A stretch of 64,000 nucleotides of DNA, from assembly GCA_018268315.1 (NCBI GenBank), contig JAFDWU010000006.1:62001-126000 (forward strand). The letters are read 5' to 3'. This stretch comes from Armatimonadota bacterium. Lineage in GTDB: Bacteria; Armatimonadota; Fimbriimonadia; Fimbriimonadales; Fimbriimonadaceae. The position numbers were made by a program, and so were the translations under genes. Positions 40,920 to 49,554 of the stretch are shown in pieces. Within the stretch, counting starts at the first letter, position 1. Every line of letters begins with the position of its first letter. The notes beneath the pieces are model-generated. The model was not told the DNA's origin. It worked only from the letters and a program-made list of their open reading frames with translations, and did no database searches.

Positions 40920-41528
40920 TTAGCGGGCGTAGAATTCAACGACCTGCTGCTCATGGAAGAACTTCGGAAAGTCCTCTCGCTCAGGCAGCGCGATCACCTT
41001 ACCGGCGAAATTCGGGATGTCCGCTTCCATGTAAGCCGGCACTGCGGCCGCCTCGTAGTGGTTCATGCGGGCAATGCCTCGGCTTGACTCGCGATCGCGA
41101 ACCGAAACCACATCGCCGACCTTCAACTGGAAGCTCGGGATGTTCACGATTTTGCCGTTCACAAGAATGTGCTCGTGAGAAACAAGCTGGCGAGCCTGGA
41201 AGACGGTCTTCGCAAAGCCCATTCTCCACACGTTGGTGGCCAGGCGCATCTCAAGCAGCCGAAGGAAGTTAAGGCTGGTGTTGCCATGCATGCGCTGAGC
41301 TTTCTCGAACGTCTGGTGGAATTGCTTCTCCATAACGTTGTAAAAGCGGCGGATGACCTGCTTGGCAAGCAGCTGCTCGCCATACTCGGATTGCCGTCGA
41401 TCCTTCTGATTCGGACCGTGCTGGCCAGCGGGGTACGGACGCTTGGAGCTCGGGCACTTAGCCTGACCCCAAATGTTGAACCCAACGGTTCGGCAAATAT
41501 CTGTCTTCCTTCCTCTATATGTCGCCAT
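40920..41528 (-). CDS. rpsD: 30S ribosomal protein S4
   Basis: A 202-residue primary 16S-binding protein. The N-terminal half has YRGRKTDICRTVGFNIWG (only one of the zinc cysteines of the C+ form is matched, so it is likely a C-minus version), KRPYPAGQHG and KQVIRRFYNV. The S4 RNA-binding domain is MRLATNVWRMGFAKTVFQAR then HILVNGKIVNIPS. It is a single-gene unit with its own promoter and terminator, away from the rpsM-rpsK-rpoA cluster where it usually lies. Confidence 0.97.
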   Translation of the reverse strand: MATYRGRKTDICRTVGFNIWGQAKCPSSKRPYPAGQHGPNQKDRRQSEYGEQLLAKQVIRRFYNVMEKQFHQTFEKAQRMHGNTSLNFLRLLEMRLATNVWRMGFAKTVFQARQLVSHEHILVNGKIVNIPSFQLKVGDVVSVRDRESSRGIARMNHYEAAAVPAYMEADIPNFAGKVIALPEREDFPKFFHEQQVVEFYAR

Positions 41529-41577
41529 TTAATATCTCTTACAGCGCATGCCCGCGAGCGACACGCACAGACCAAAT

Positions 41578-41607
41578 ACTATACCCGCAGCTCCTAAAGA
41601 ATGTCGC
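41578..41607 (-). promoter_or_regulatory. Candidate sigma-70 promoter of rpsD
   Basis: On the minus strand, GCGACA (41602-41607) and TATAGT (41578-41583) are separated by 18 bases, about 50 bases before the rpsD ATG. Confidence 0.4.
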
Positions 41608-41688
41608 GCCATTTTGCGTGGCCAGACGTATTTAAGAGTTCACGATATACTTACCGATACGTCGTTTTTCGGTAGTTCGCTTACGCCC

Positions 41689-43908
41689 ATGGCCTCCACC
41701 TTTGAAATCAGCCACCAATGGGAAGAACCTGAAGGCCTGCATGAACTCCTGAACAAGATTCGCGACCTTCGCCCCGAGGCGGACATCCGCAAGATTCGCT
41801 ACGCCTATTTTGTAGCTGAGCAGGCTCATGCCGGGCAGCAAAGGCACTCCGGCGAGGCGTACATCACCCACCCGCTCGCGGTCGCCAACATCCTCGTCGA
41901 TCTGAAGATGGACGACGACACCATCGCCGCCGCGCTGCTGCACGACGTTTTGGAGGATTGCCCCAGCTACACGCGGGTCGAGCTTCAACAAACGTTTGGA
42001 GATGATGTTTTGCAGTTGGTGGAGGGCGTAACCAAGCTCAGCTTTTCGCACCCGACCGATATGACGGACCGCGAGAAGGCAAGGGCAGAGACAACTCGCA
42101 CCGCCGAAAGCCTTCGCAAGATGCTGCTGGCAATGGCGAAAGACTTTCGCGTGATGGTCATCAAGCTGGCGGACCGCCTGCACAACATGCAAACGCTGGA
42201 AGCGCTCCCGCCTTCCAAGCGGCTACGTATTGCCAACGAAACGCTGGATATTTATGCGCCGCTTGCCGCTCGCCTTGGCATCTGGCAAGTGAAGTGGTCG
42301 CTGGAAGATCTGGCCTTCCGCCATCTTCATCCGAACGAGTATCAGGAAGTCGAGCAGCTAGTCGCCCGCTCTCGCGATGAGCGGCAACGCGATCTGAACC
42401 AGGCGATTGTGATGATCAAGGACCGCTTGAACGCGGAAGGTGTGAAGTTCATTGAGGTCCAGGGGCGCGCCAAGCACCTCTATTCGATCTTCAACAAGAT
42501 GACCAAGCAGGGGTTCAAGTTCGAAGATATCATGGACCTCATCGCGATCCGCATCATCGTGCCTACGAAGAAGGACTGCTTCGTCACCTTGATGCTGATC
42601 CACGACATCTTCATCCCCATCGACGGGCTGTTCAGCGATTACATCAACAAGCCGAAGGCGAACGGCTACCAGTCGATCCACACGAAGGTCGTCGGCCCCC
42701 ACAGCCTTCCGCTGGAAGTGCAGATTCGAACGAAGGAGATGCACGAAGTTGCGGAGTACGGCGTGGCCGCCCACTGGACCTACAAAGAGGGCGGAACTTC
42801 CACCAAGGACACCGATCAGTTCGGCCGCCTGCGAGAGCAGCTCTTCAACTGGTCTTCCGACGCCGATTCCAGCAGCGAATACCTGCGCTCCCTTTCCACC
42901 GATCTGTTCAGTGAGCAAGTATTCGTCTTCACACCGAAGGGTGAGGTGCTTGATCTTCCCGCTGGCTCGACGCCGGTTGATTTCGCGTTCCGCGTCCACA
43001 CTCAGCTTGGCCTCACTTTGGTTGGAGCGAAGGTGAATGGGCAGATTATTCAGCTAACCCAGCCGTTGCATAACGGCGACGTGGTGGAGCTGATGACCCG
43101 GCGCGACGCCACCCCGAGCAAGGACTGGCTTGAGATCGCCAAGTCTCAGCACGCGCGTACCAAGCTGAAGGCGTACTTCCGAAAGCAGAGCCGCGATGAC
43201 GACGAATCGCGGGGCCGCGCGGCGCTGGATAAGGAACTGAAAGCGGCGGGGCTCGACCCCCGGCAGTACATGTCGGAGGATGTTCTAAAAACGATCGCGT
43301 CGCATTACAGTGGCGTGGAAACGGGCGCGGATCTGCTTGCCAAGATCGGGGCGGGCATCGTCTCGACCCAGGGCGTTGTCCAGCGCTTCCGAGGCAACCC
43401 GCAGGAAACGAATCAGAACATCATCCAGCTCAGCAAGACTCGCGAGGGCAAGTTTGCGCTGGTGGACAGCATGGATCACGTCATGCTGCGCCGCTCCAAG
43501 TGCTGCGATCCGATTCCCGGCGACGACGTGGTTGGCTACGTGACCCGAGGGCGCGGCATCGTGCTTCACCGCCGCATCTGCCCCAACGTTTTGGGATACA
43601 TGACCCGCGAGCCGGAACGCCTGATTCCTTACAACTGGCCGCCCGATGGCCGTTCGTATGGCGTTCATTTGCGAATTGAAACCGTAAACCGGCAGGGCCT
43701 TCTGATGGATGTCAGCACGATCTTCGCGGAAGGCAAGGCGAACGTCACCGATGCGCGCATCCGCACCATGCAGAACCACACCGCGGAGATCAACGTGACG
43801 ATCGAGGTCCACGACGCCCACCACCTGCAGCAGGTCTTCTCCAAGATCGGCAACCTGAGCGACGTGCTGAGCGTGACGCGCCTATTTGGTCGGAGCGCCG
43901 GCCGTTGA
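41689..43908 (+). CDS. rel: RelA/SpoT-family (p)ppGpp synthetase/hydrolase
   Basis: From ATG 41689 (MASTFEISHQWEE) the protein is 739 residues, the normal Rel length. The HD hydrolase domain has GEAYITHPLAVA, ALLHDVLED and IKLADRLHNM, all intact. The synthetase domain has GRAKHLYSIFNKM, KANGYQSIHT and EVQIRTKEMH. TGS (EVFVFTPKGEVLDLPAGSTPVDFAF), the Cys-containing zinc region (RRSKCCDPIPGDDVVG) and a C-terminal ACT domain follow. Both activities look functional, so it probably sets (p)ppGpp both ways. A longer reading to 41548 has no Rel-like residues. It is coupled to dtd. Confidence 0.96.
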   Translation: MASTFEISHQWEEPEGLHELLNKIRDLRPEADIRKIRYAYFVAEQAHAGQQRHSGEAYITHPLAVANILVDLKMDDDTIAAALLHDVLEDCPSYTRVELQQTFGDDVLQLVEGVTKLSFSHPTDMTDREKARAETTRTAESLRKMLLAMAKDFRVMVIKLADRLHNMQTLEALPPSKRLRIANETLDIYAPLAARLGIWQVKWSLEDLAFRHLHPNEYQEVEQLVARSRDERQRDLNQAIVMIKDRLNAEGVKFIEVQGRAKHLYSIFNKMTKQGFKFEDIMDLIAIRIIVPTKKDCFVTLMLIHDIFIPIDGLFSDYINKPKANGYQSIHTKVVGPHSLPLEVQIRTKEMHEVAEYGVAAHWTYKEGGTSTKDTDQFGRLREQLFNWSSDADSSSEYLRSLSTDLFSEQVFVFTPKGEVLDLPAGSTPVDFAFRVHTQLGLTLVGAKVNGQIIQLTQPLHNGDVVELMTRRDATPSKDWLEIAKSQHARTKLKAYFRKQSRDDDESRGRAALDKELKAAGLDPRQYMSEDVLKTIASHYSGVETGADLLAKIGAGIVSTQGVVQRFRGNPQETNQNIIQLSKTREGKFALVDSMDHVMLRRSKCCDPIPGDDVVGYVTRGRGIVLHRRICPNVLGYMTREPERLIPYNWPPDGRSYGVHLRIETVNRQGLLMDVSTIFAEGKANVTDARIRTMQNHTAEINVTIEVHDAHHLQQVFSKIGNLSDVLSVTRLFGRSAGR

Positions 43909-44354
43909 GGGCGGTGCTTCAGCGTGTGCAGTGGGCGAAGGTGCGCGTGGATGACGAGGTTGTGGGCCAGTGCGGGCCCGGGTTTCTGCTGCTGGTTGCC
44001 GCGCACCGCGAGGATGACGAGGCGCGGGTCCGAAAGCTGGCGGATCGGGTCGCGAAAATTCGGCTGTTCAACGACGCGGAAGGGAAGATGAACCTTGCGT
44101 TGAGCGAGCTTCCCGACAGCGGCCAGCCTCAGGTGCTGGCGGTTTCCAACTTCACGGTTTACGGCGACGCGATGAGCGGGCGCCGCCCCAGCTTTACCGA
44201 GTCCGCGCCTTACGACGAGGGGAAACGGCTTTTCGATCTGTTTGTCGCGGAGCTATCGGGGCTTGGCGTGCGGACGGAGACCGGAGTTTTCGGGGCGATG
44301 ATGGAGGTCGAGAGTGTGAACGATGGCCCCGTCACCCTGGTGATCGATACCTAG
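43905..44354 (+). CDS. dtd: D-aminoacyl-tRNA deacylase
   Basis: A 149-residue enzyme that hydrolyses D-amino acids from mischarged tRNA. It has MRAVLQRVQWAKV, the SNFTVYGD stretch (family SQFTLYGD), RRPSFTESAP and the cross-subunit Gly-cisPro motif in VNDGPVTLVID. The TTG start overlaps the rel stop (TTGA), a rel-dtd pairing seen in many bacteria. Confidence 0.95.
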   Translation: MRAVLQRVQWAKVRVDDEVVGQCGPGFLLLVAAHREDDEARVRKLADRVAKIRLFNDAEGKMNLALSELPDSGQPQVLAVSNFTVYGDAMSGRRPSFTESAPYDEGKRLFDLFVAELSGLGVRTETGVFGAMMEVESVNDGPVTLVIDT

Positions 44355-44367
44355 CCATTTCGCGAAC

Positions 44368-44434
44368 GCGGTTTCAGGCATTCTCCAGCCCTGGTAATAA
44401 CCCCAGGCTTCGCTCCGCGAACCTGGAAAACCGC
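44368..44434 (+). other. Predicted three-way-junction RNA element before pilB
   Basis: An outer stem joins GCGGTTTCAGG (44368-44378) to CCTGGAAAACCGC (44422-44434) with a small bulge. It encloses a hairpin AGCC(C)TGG/CCAGGCT (44387-44394 with 44403-44409) and a hairpin TCGC/GCGA (44410-44413 with 44417-44420). It ends 12 bases before the pilB ATG, where it would cover or neighbour the ribosome site. It has no U-tract, so a dtd terminator is less likely. Confidence 0.45.
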
Positions 44435-44446
44435 CCGAAAGATGGA

Positions 44447-46207
44447 ATGAACACTAAGGATTCCGCCGAGAATCTACGTGTTCCTATGCTCACGGGCGAT
44501 GTATTCATTTCGGAAGGGTTAATATCGGAGGACCAACTTCAGCTTGCGGAAGCAAAGCAGATGGAGCTTGGGGGGCAGGATCCTATTGCAAGGGTCCTCG
44601 TTTCCATGGGTCTTATCTCCGAGCGCGACCGCGTCCGATGCCTGGGCAAAGTGTGGGGCATCCCCTTCCTTGATCTGCAAGGCTTCGACGTCCCGAAGGA
44701 CATCGTCCAACTGGTTTCCCCGCAGGTAGCAAAGCGCTTCAAAGCAATCCCGATCCAGCTTCAAGACACGAAGCTGTCGGTCGCGATGGTGAACCCGCTC
44801 GACATCTTCATCATCGATGAGCTACGGCTCACCACCGGCTTTGAGATCGAGCCTTACATTGCGGTGGAAGAGGACATTCAGGCGGTCCTCAACACAACCT
44901 ATTTAAGCGACTCCACGGTTTCCAACCAGCTTGAAGGCGTGATGCGCGATTTCGACGCCGACGTCAAGCTGGAATCCCACAAAGAGGAAGAAGAGCTTTC
45001 CGAAGCCGAGCTGCGCGAGCTTGGCGAAGACGCCCCGGTTATCCGCCTTGCCAACCTCATCGTCACCCAGGCGATTACCGACAAGGCAAGTGATATCCAT
45101 TTGGAGCCAGGCAAGACCGGCCTGCGAGTGCGATACCGCGTGGACGGCGTGATGGTGGACGTGATGGAGCTTCCCAAGAAGATCGTCGCTCCGCTGGTAT
45201 CGAGATTTAAGATCATGTCCGAGATGGACATCGCCGAAAAGCGCGCGCCGCAGGATAACCGCATCAGCGCGACCATCGGCGGCAAAGAGTTTGATTTCCG
45301 TGTCTCAACGCTGCCCCTAGTGCATGGCGAGAAGATCGTTATGCGTGTGCTGGATAAAGGCGGTATCTCGGTCGGCCTGAACAAGCTGGGCTTCCTGCCC
45401 CATAACCAGTCGATTATCGAGGACATGTGCCAGCGCAGCTACGGCATCATCCTCGTCACCGGCCCCACCGGCTCCGGTAAGTCCACCACGCTTTATTCAA
45501 TTCTCAACCAGGTCAGCACGGGAACTCAGAACATCATCACGATTGAAGACCCGGTCGAGTACGAGCTGCCCGGCATCAACCAGTGCCAGGTGAACAAGCG
45601 CGCGGGCATGACGTTTGCCGCCGGTCTTCGCGCGATGCTGCGACAAGACCCCGACGTGATCATGGTGGGTGAAATGCGTGACAACGAAACCGCCACCATT
45701 GCGATGGAAGCCGCGCTTACCGGCCACCTTGTGCTTTCAACCCTGCACACCAACGACGCTCCTTCCGCTCCGACGCGCCTTATCGACATGGAAGTTGAGC
45801 CGTTCCTGATTTCTTCCTCATTGGTTTGCGTATTGGCCCAGCGGCTGATGCGCGTGATTTGCCCGAGCTGCAAAGAATCGTACGCCGCGCCGCGCGAGAG
45901 CCTCATTCGCTACGGCCTGCCGGTGGACGATGTTGTTGGCGCCCAAACGGGCGGCGAACTGACCCTATTTAAGGGCGCGGGATGCGATAAGTGCCGTGGC
46001 ATGGGCTACAAGGGCCGAACCGGCGTGCACGAACTGATGGTGCTTAGCGACGAGATTCGAGACGTGATTCTGCACCGATCCCCCGCACATATACTGAGGC
46101 AACTGGCTCAAAAAAATGGCATGAAGACTTTGCAAGAAGATGGGCTTGCAAAGGTCCTCGCCGGCACTACAACTGTCGACGAGGTCTTGAGGGTGCTGTA
46201 CTCATAA
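44447..46207 (+). CDS. pilB: Type IV pilus assembly ATPase PilB (GspE family)
   Basis: A 586-residue hexameric motor that powers pilus extension. The N-terminal MshEN-type domain (about 10-160), with ISEGLISEDQLQLAE and IPFLDLQGFDVP, may bind c-di-GMP. The ATPase core has ASDIHLEPG, Walker [10 protein letters not shown] (about 339), the Asp box TIEDPVEYELPGI, Walker B VIMVGEMRDNETA and a His box. A four-Cys zinc site (CPSCKES and CDKCRGMGYKGRTG) follows. It begins the pilB-HDOD-pilT operon. Confidence 0.96.
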   Translation: MNTKDSAENLRVPMLTGDVFISEGLISEDQLQLAEAKQMELGGQDPIARVLVSMGLISERDRVRCLGKVWGIPFLDLQGFDVPKDIVQLVSPQVAKRFKAIPIQLQDTKLSVAMVNPLDIFIIDELRLTTGFEIEPYIAVEEDIQAVLNTTYLSDSTVSNQLEGVMRDFDADVKLESHKEEEELSEAELRELGEDAPVIRLANLIVTQAITDKASDIHLEPGKTGLRVRYRVDGVMVDVMELPKKIVAPLVSRFKIMSEMDIAEKRAPQDNRISATIGGKEFDFRVSTLPLVHGEKIVMRVLDKGGISVGLNKLGFLPHNQSIIEDMCQRSYGIILVTGPTGSGKSTTLYSILNQVSTGTQNIITIEDPVEYELPGINQCQVNKRAGMTFAAGLRAMLRQDPDVIMVGEMRDNETATIAMEAALTGHLVLSTLHTNDAPSAPTRLIDMEVEPFLISSSLVCVLAQRLMRVICPSCKESYAAPRESLIRYGLPVDDVVGAQTGGELTLFKGAGCDKCRGMGYKGRTGVHELMVLSDEIRDVILHRSPAHILRQLAQKNGMKTLQEDGLAKVLAGTTTVDEVLRVLYS

Positions 46208-46217
46208 CAGGAAGGCG

Positions 46218-47087
46218 ATGGAACAAGCGGCGACAAACCATAACATACAGCTTATAAAGATCCTGGAGAAGGTCAACGAACTGGCCGTTCTCCCGCACGT
46301 GGTCTTTCAAGTGCTCGAGCTCTCGGGGAACGACGATACGTCGATCGCCTCGCTGGAGCGCGCCATCATTGTCGATCCCGGCTTCAGCAGCCGCGTTCTG
46401 ATTCTTGCAAACTCCGCCTACTCGGGTTTGCCGAAGCGCGTAACCTCCATCAAAGAAGCAGTTAACTTCCTGGGCTTCAAAGCGGTGCGCCAGCTTGCGA
46501 TGACGGTGGGTGTGTTTGACCTTTTCGCGGGCAAGACGGACAACGAATCGCTGCGACGTCGCGCTTGGTGGCGTCACTCGGTCGATTCCGCGGTTTGCTG
46601 CCACTACCTTGCTCAGAAAACCGGCAAGCTGCCCCCCGACGAGGCGTACACCTGCGGCCTGCTTCACAACATCGGGCGCACGCTGCTTGATCGCTGTAGC
46701 GAAGTGGATTACGCGGCGGTTGAGAGGCTCATCAAGGTCGGCAGGACGCTTGAAGAAGCGGAGCTGACGGTCTACCACTGCACCAGCACCCAGATCGCGG
46801 TCGCCGCGATACGAAAGTGGAAGCTGCCGGAGCAGCTTGCGTCCGGCGTGAACTACCGCCACGAGCCGACGCCCGAAGACGATTTTCTCATCCATCGCGC
46901 CTGCACGGCGCTTGGTTCGGTAATTGCCGACCTGGCGGTAAACGGCATTAGCGCGAATGGCCCGCAGTATTCCAGCGCACCCTTGTGGGCGCTGCAGATT
47001 CTGGATATCGATCCGGCATCTGTTGACGAACTAGTTGCCGAATGCGCGCAGAAGATTCGCGAGAACTCATCGGCGGGTCATTTCTAA
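46218..47087 (+). CDS. HDOD-domain signalling protein
   Basis: A 289-residue protein whose core is an HDOD domain (about 15-215): LPHVVFQVLELSGNDDTSI, LERAIIVDPGFSSRVLILANSAYSG, and SIKEAVNFLGFKAVRQLAM. HDOD proteins resemble HD phosphodiesterases but usually lack full catalytic residues and act as signalling scaffolds. Location between pilB and pilT, with SD AGGAAGG and short gaps, points to control of pilus motor activity. No output domain is attached. Confidence 0.9.
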   Translation: MEQAATNHNIQLIKILEKVNELAVLPHVVFQVLELSGNDDTSIASLERAIIVDPGFSSRVLILANSAYSGLPKRVTSIKEAVNFLGFKAVRQLAMTVGVFDLFAGKTDNESLRRRAWWRHSVDSAVCCHYLAQKTGKLPPDEAYTCGLLHNIGRTLLDRCSEVDYAAVERLIKVGRTLEEAELTVYHCTSTQIAVAAIRKWKLPEQLASGVNYRHEPTPEDDFLIHRACTALGSVIADLAVNGISANGPQYSSAPLWALQILDIDPASVDELVAECAQKIRENSSAGHF

Positions 47088-47097
47088 GGAGAAGTAG

Positions 47098-48354
47098 ATG
47101 TCAGAGAACCAAGCATTTGATTGGCGAAGCATTATCGAGAACAAGGAGCAGCCGGGTGCGGACGTTGAAATCGTAGTCACCAAGAGCCCGCTTGCGCCGG
47201 ATCATGATCCAGAGATCCATAAGATCGACGTGAGTGATCGCCGCATGGAGAATACGGATGACGATATTCGTGACGGCGCCGGCATGGCCTCCGTCGAAGA
47301 CATCCATATCGACGAAATCCTGCGCATGGCGGTGGAAAAGAAAGCAAGCGACATCCACCTAACCGTCGGCTTGCCGCCGATGATCCGCCTGGATGGCTCT
47401 CTGCAGCCGCTGCCATTCCAAAAGCTGACCGCGCAAGACACCAAGCGCCTCATCTTCGACACCTTGAACGATGAGCAGCTGAAGAAGTTTGAAACCACGC
47501 GCGAGCTTGACTTTGGCTATTCCGCCAAGGGCCTCGGCCGATTCCGTTTCAACGTATACGTTCAGCGCGGCTCGGTTGCGGGCGCGCTTCGCGCGATTCC
47601 GACCCAGATTCCCAGTTTCAACTCGCTCGGCTTGCCGCAGATCATTCGGGAGATGTCCAAGCGCCACTCGGGCTTGATTCTGGTTACCGGTCCGACCGGC
47701 TCGGGTAAGTCGACCACGATCGCCACGATGATCGACGACATTAACGACAGTCGATCCGGGCATATTTTGACTCTGGAAGACCCGATTGAGTATCTGCACC
47801 GGCACCGTAAGTGCATGATCAACCAGCGAGAGCTGCACTCGGATACCTACAGCTTTGCGGGCGCTCTGCGCGCCGTCCTTCGCGAAGACCCCGACATCAT
47901 TCTTGTGGGTGAACTTCGCGACCTCGAAACCATCGAGGCGGCGCTAACGCTTGCGGAAACCGGCCACCTTGTGTTTGGAACGCTGCACACCCGCAACGCT
48001 CCTTCCACTATCGACCGAATTGTGGACGTGTTCCCGCACGACCAGCAGGATCAGATTCGCGTGCTGCTTGGCAACACGCTGGAAATGATTGTGAGCCAGC
48101 AGCTTCTTCCGCGCCTTGGCGGAGGCCGCGCGGCTTCGATTGAGATCATGCTGGGAACGCCTGCGGTTAAGAACCTGATTCGCGAAGGCAAAACCCACCA
48201 GATGTATTCGATTATCGAAACATCATCCGCGATGGGCATGCAGACGATGGACCGCTCGCTTGCCGACCTGTTCCGGCAGGGCGTGGTGGCCTACGAAGAG
48301 TGCCTGATGCGAGCGGTGGATAAGGAAACGTTCGCGCGTCAGGCTAAGTCGTAG
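47098..48354 (+). CDS. pilT: Type IV pilus retraction ATPase PilT
   Basis: A 418-residue motor. The first ~65 residues are an unusual polar extension; the PilT core begins at IDEILRMAVEKKASDIHLTV. Walker [10 protein letters not shown] lies near residue 199, followed by [37 protein letters not shown], and the HTRNAPSTIDRIVDVFP and AVKNLIREGKTHQMY stretches typical of PilT. It drives retraction and twitching. The last 11 bases overlap the convergent pyrE gene. Confidence 0.95.
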   Translation: MSENQAFDWRSIIENKEQPGADVEIVVTKSPLAPDHDPEIHKIDVSDRRMENTDDDIRDGAGMASVEDIHIDEILRMAVEKKASDIHLTVGLPPMIRLDGSLQPLPFQKLTAQDTKRLIFDTLNDEQLKKFETTRELDFGYSAKGLGRFRFNVYVQRGSVAGALRAIPTQIPSFNSLGLPQIIREMSKRHSGLILVTGPTGSGKSTTIATMIDDINDSRSGHILTLEDPIEYLHRHRKCMINQRELHSDTYSFAGALRAVLREDPDIILVGELRDLETIEAALTLAETGHLVFGTLHTRNAPSTIDRIVDVFPHDQQDQIRVLLGNTLEMIVSQQLLPRLGGGRAASIEIMLGTPAVKNLIREGKTHQMYSIIETSSAMGMQTMDRSLADLFRQGVVAYEECLMRAVDKETFARQAKS

Positions 48355-48961
48355 CCCGCGTTCCGGGTTTGGTGACGGGAATCGCTTTCAGCCATTCCGG
48401 CACTTCGTCCGGCGCGTAGGATGTCGCCGCTACCTTGTAAGCGCTTATCAGCGGGTAGCTGACTTCTAGCGGCTTCTCGGCGCGGTCGATTAGCGCTGCG
48501 GCGCCGATGACGGTTCCCCCTGCGTTCTCGATAGCCTGCTGGGATTCGATGATGGAGCGGCCGGTGGTGAGGACGTCGTCGATGATGAACACGGTGTGGC
48601 CCTTGGGCAGGGTCTTGCCGCGTCGCAGAGTTTTTACGCCATTCTCGGTTTCGATGTAGATGGCGGGCAGGCCAAGCTGGCGGGCAAGCTCGAAGGCGAT
48701 GATGATGCCGCCGGTGGTGGGCCCGGCGATGGCTTTCGGCTGCAAGCCCATGGATTTCATGTGGTTTGCGATCTCTTCGCACAGCGCGGTGAGCACGTGG
48801 GGCAGCTCGATGACGCGGAACTTCTCGAAGTAGACGTCGCTGTGGCGTCCGCTCGTGAGTTCAAAGTGTCCCTTCAGGATCGCGCCCGATTCTTCCAGCA
48901 GCTTGCCAAGGTCAATCATTGGCTCTATTTTGGTCGATTTGGTGGTAGCCGTTGCGCTCAC
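48344..48961 (-). CDS. pyrE: Orotate phosphoribosyltransferase
   Basis: A ~205-residue enzyme (191 from an ATG at 48919, starting MIDLGKLLEESGAI) of the de novo pyrimidine pathway that makes OMP from orotate and PRPP. It has GHFELTSGRHSDVYFEKF, AGPTTGGIIIAFELA, and the PRPP site VFIIDDVLTTGRSI. It stands alone, with no other pyr gene nearby. Confidence 0.95.
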   Translation of the reverse strand: MSATATTKSTKIEPMIDLGKLLEESGAILKGHFELTSGRHSDVYFEKFRVIELPHVLTALCEEIANHMKSMGLQPKAIAGPTTGGIIIAFELARQLGLPAIYIETENGVKTLRRGKTLPKGHTVFIIDDVLTTGRSIIESQQAIENAGGTVIGAAALIDRAEKPLEVSYPLISAYKVAATSYAPDEVPEWLKAIPVTKPGTRATT

Positions 48962-49199
48962 GTAGCGGAGCGGCTAGTTTATGAGGAGTATTCAGCGGCA
49001 CGGCAGGGTTTTCATCCTAAAACCTGGACCGGTCAGGAGGAGATGGGTGGTAGGGTACGCGAATTCTCAATCGGCTCAACATCATGTCAGGCGCTAGGTT
49101 TCCCCTGCTTGGTAGAGGTTAGGTGCATCAGAAACCATTCACAGGTCGAGGAAGTTGAGGTGCAGGACGCGACAAAACTCCTGCCTCCCCGCATTAGAT

Positions 49200-49338
49200 G
49201 ACTGGATTCGCGCAGCAAGAGGACACCCATTGAGAGACGAAGGGCGGAAGCGCCTTCGGCATTCGCGCAAACCTTTCGTTCTAAACAAAACACTTATCAA
49301 GCCAATCCCGGGCGCTCGCTCGGGATTGTTTCGTTTTT
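49200..49338 (+). ncRNA. Candidate non-coding RNA ending at an orphan terminator
   Basis: The nearest plus-strand gene upstream (pilT) ends ~950 bases earlier and pyrE runs the other way, so the terminator at 49304-49338 must end something else. Just before it, CGAA-g-GGCG GAAG CGCC-TTCG (49238-49258) forms a stable hairpin with a GAAG loop. ATTCGCGCA is repeated at 49206-49214 and 49261-49269. It does not fit SRP, RNase P, tmRNA or tRNA signatures I can check by eye. The 5' end is unknown; 49200 is only a nominal limit. Confidence 0.3.
49304..49338 (+). terminator. Strong Rho-independent terminator without an upstream gene
   Basis: AATCCCGGGC (49304-49313) pairs with GCTCGGGATT (49318-49327), ten pairs with one G-T, around a GCTC tetraloop. 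GTTTCGTTTTT follows. The reverse strand has no T-tract, so it works on plus-strand transcripts. Confidence 0.88.
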
Positions 49339-49403
49339 GGCAGGACTGAACGCGCATCCGCGTCGACGGAAGGGGTCTTGAGAACGATTCAGCGCCGTGG
49401 GGC

Positions 49404-49433
49404 TTGCGCAAGCTGGCAGAACGTGGGTATAGT
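49404..49433 (+). promoter_or_regulatory. Probable sigma-70 promoter of the ribosomal protein operon
   Basis: TTGCGC (49404-49409) and TATAGT (49428-49433) are 18 bases apart, 121 bases upstream of rplC and just after the orphan terminator. This is the best promoter-like pair in the gap. Confidence 0.55.
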
Positions 49434-49554
49434 CCACAGGCTTAGACAAGCAATCGGTTTCTAGCCGTACCGGCCAGAGCAACCCGAATATAGTTCGGCA
49501 AGGCTTATAAATCTGGAGACGGCGCCTGAAACTGAAACGGAGGACGAATTTCGA

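Larger units (their letters stand above)
48962..49554. other. Gene-free stretch between pyrE and rplC
   Basis: No convincing protein gene lies here; the short frames that exist cross a terminator or are antisense to pyrE. It holds a strong plus-strand terminator (49304-49338) with a second hairpin before it, a likely promoter for the ribosomal operon (49404-49433) and a ~115-base leader. That leader has a small hairpin CCGAA/TTCGG (49484-49488 with 49494-49498). The first ~240 bases show nothing I can name. Confidence 0.6.

Noticed and set aside
48596-49201. Plus-strand frame of 201 codons running from inside pyrE into the gap before rplC
   Set aside because: Most of it is the complement of pyrE, and the part in the gap has no coding character or ribosome site.
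48962-49338. SRP, RNase P or tmRNA in the gap before rplC
   Set aside because: A GGTCAGG near 49030 recalls SRP RNA, but the GGAA-loop helix and AGCAG are missing. The RNase P GAGGAAAGTCC core and the tmRNA 3' T-arm are absent.
49155-49349. Small plus-strand frame (64 codons) overlapping the orphan terminator
   Set aside because: Its 3' half is the terminator hairpin and T-tract itself, which is unlikely for a protein gene; an RNA is a better explanation.
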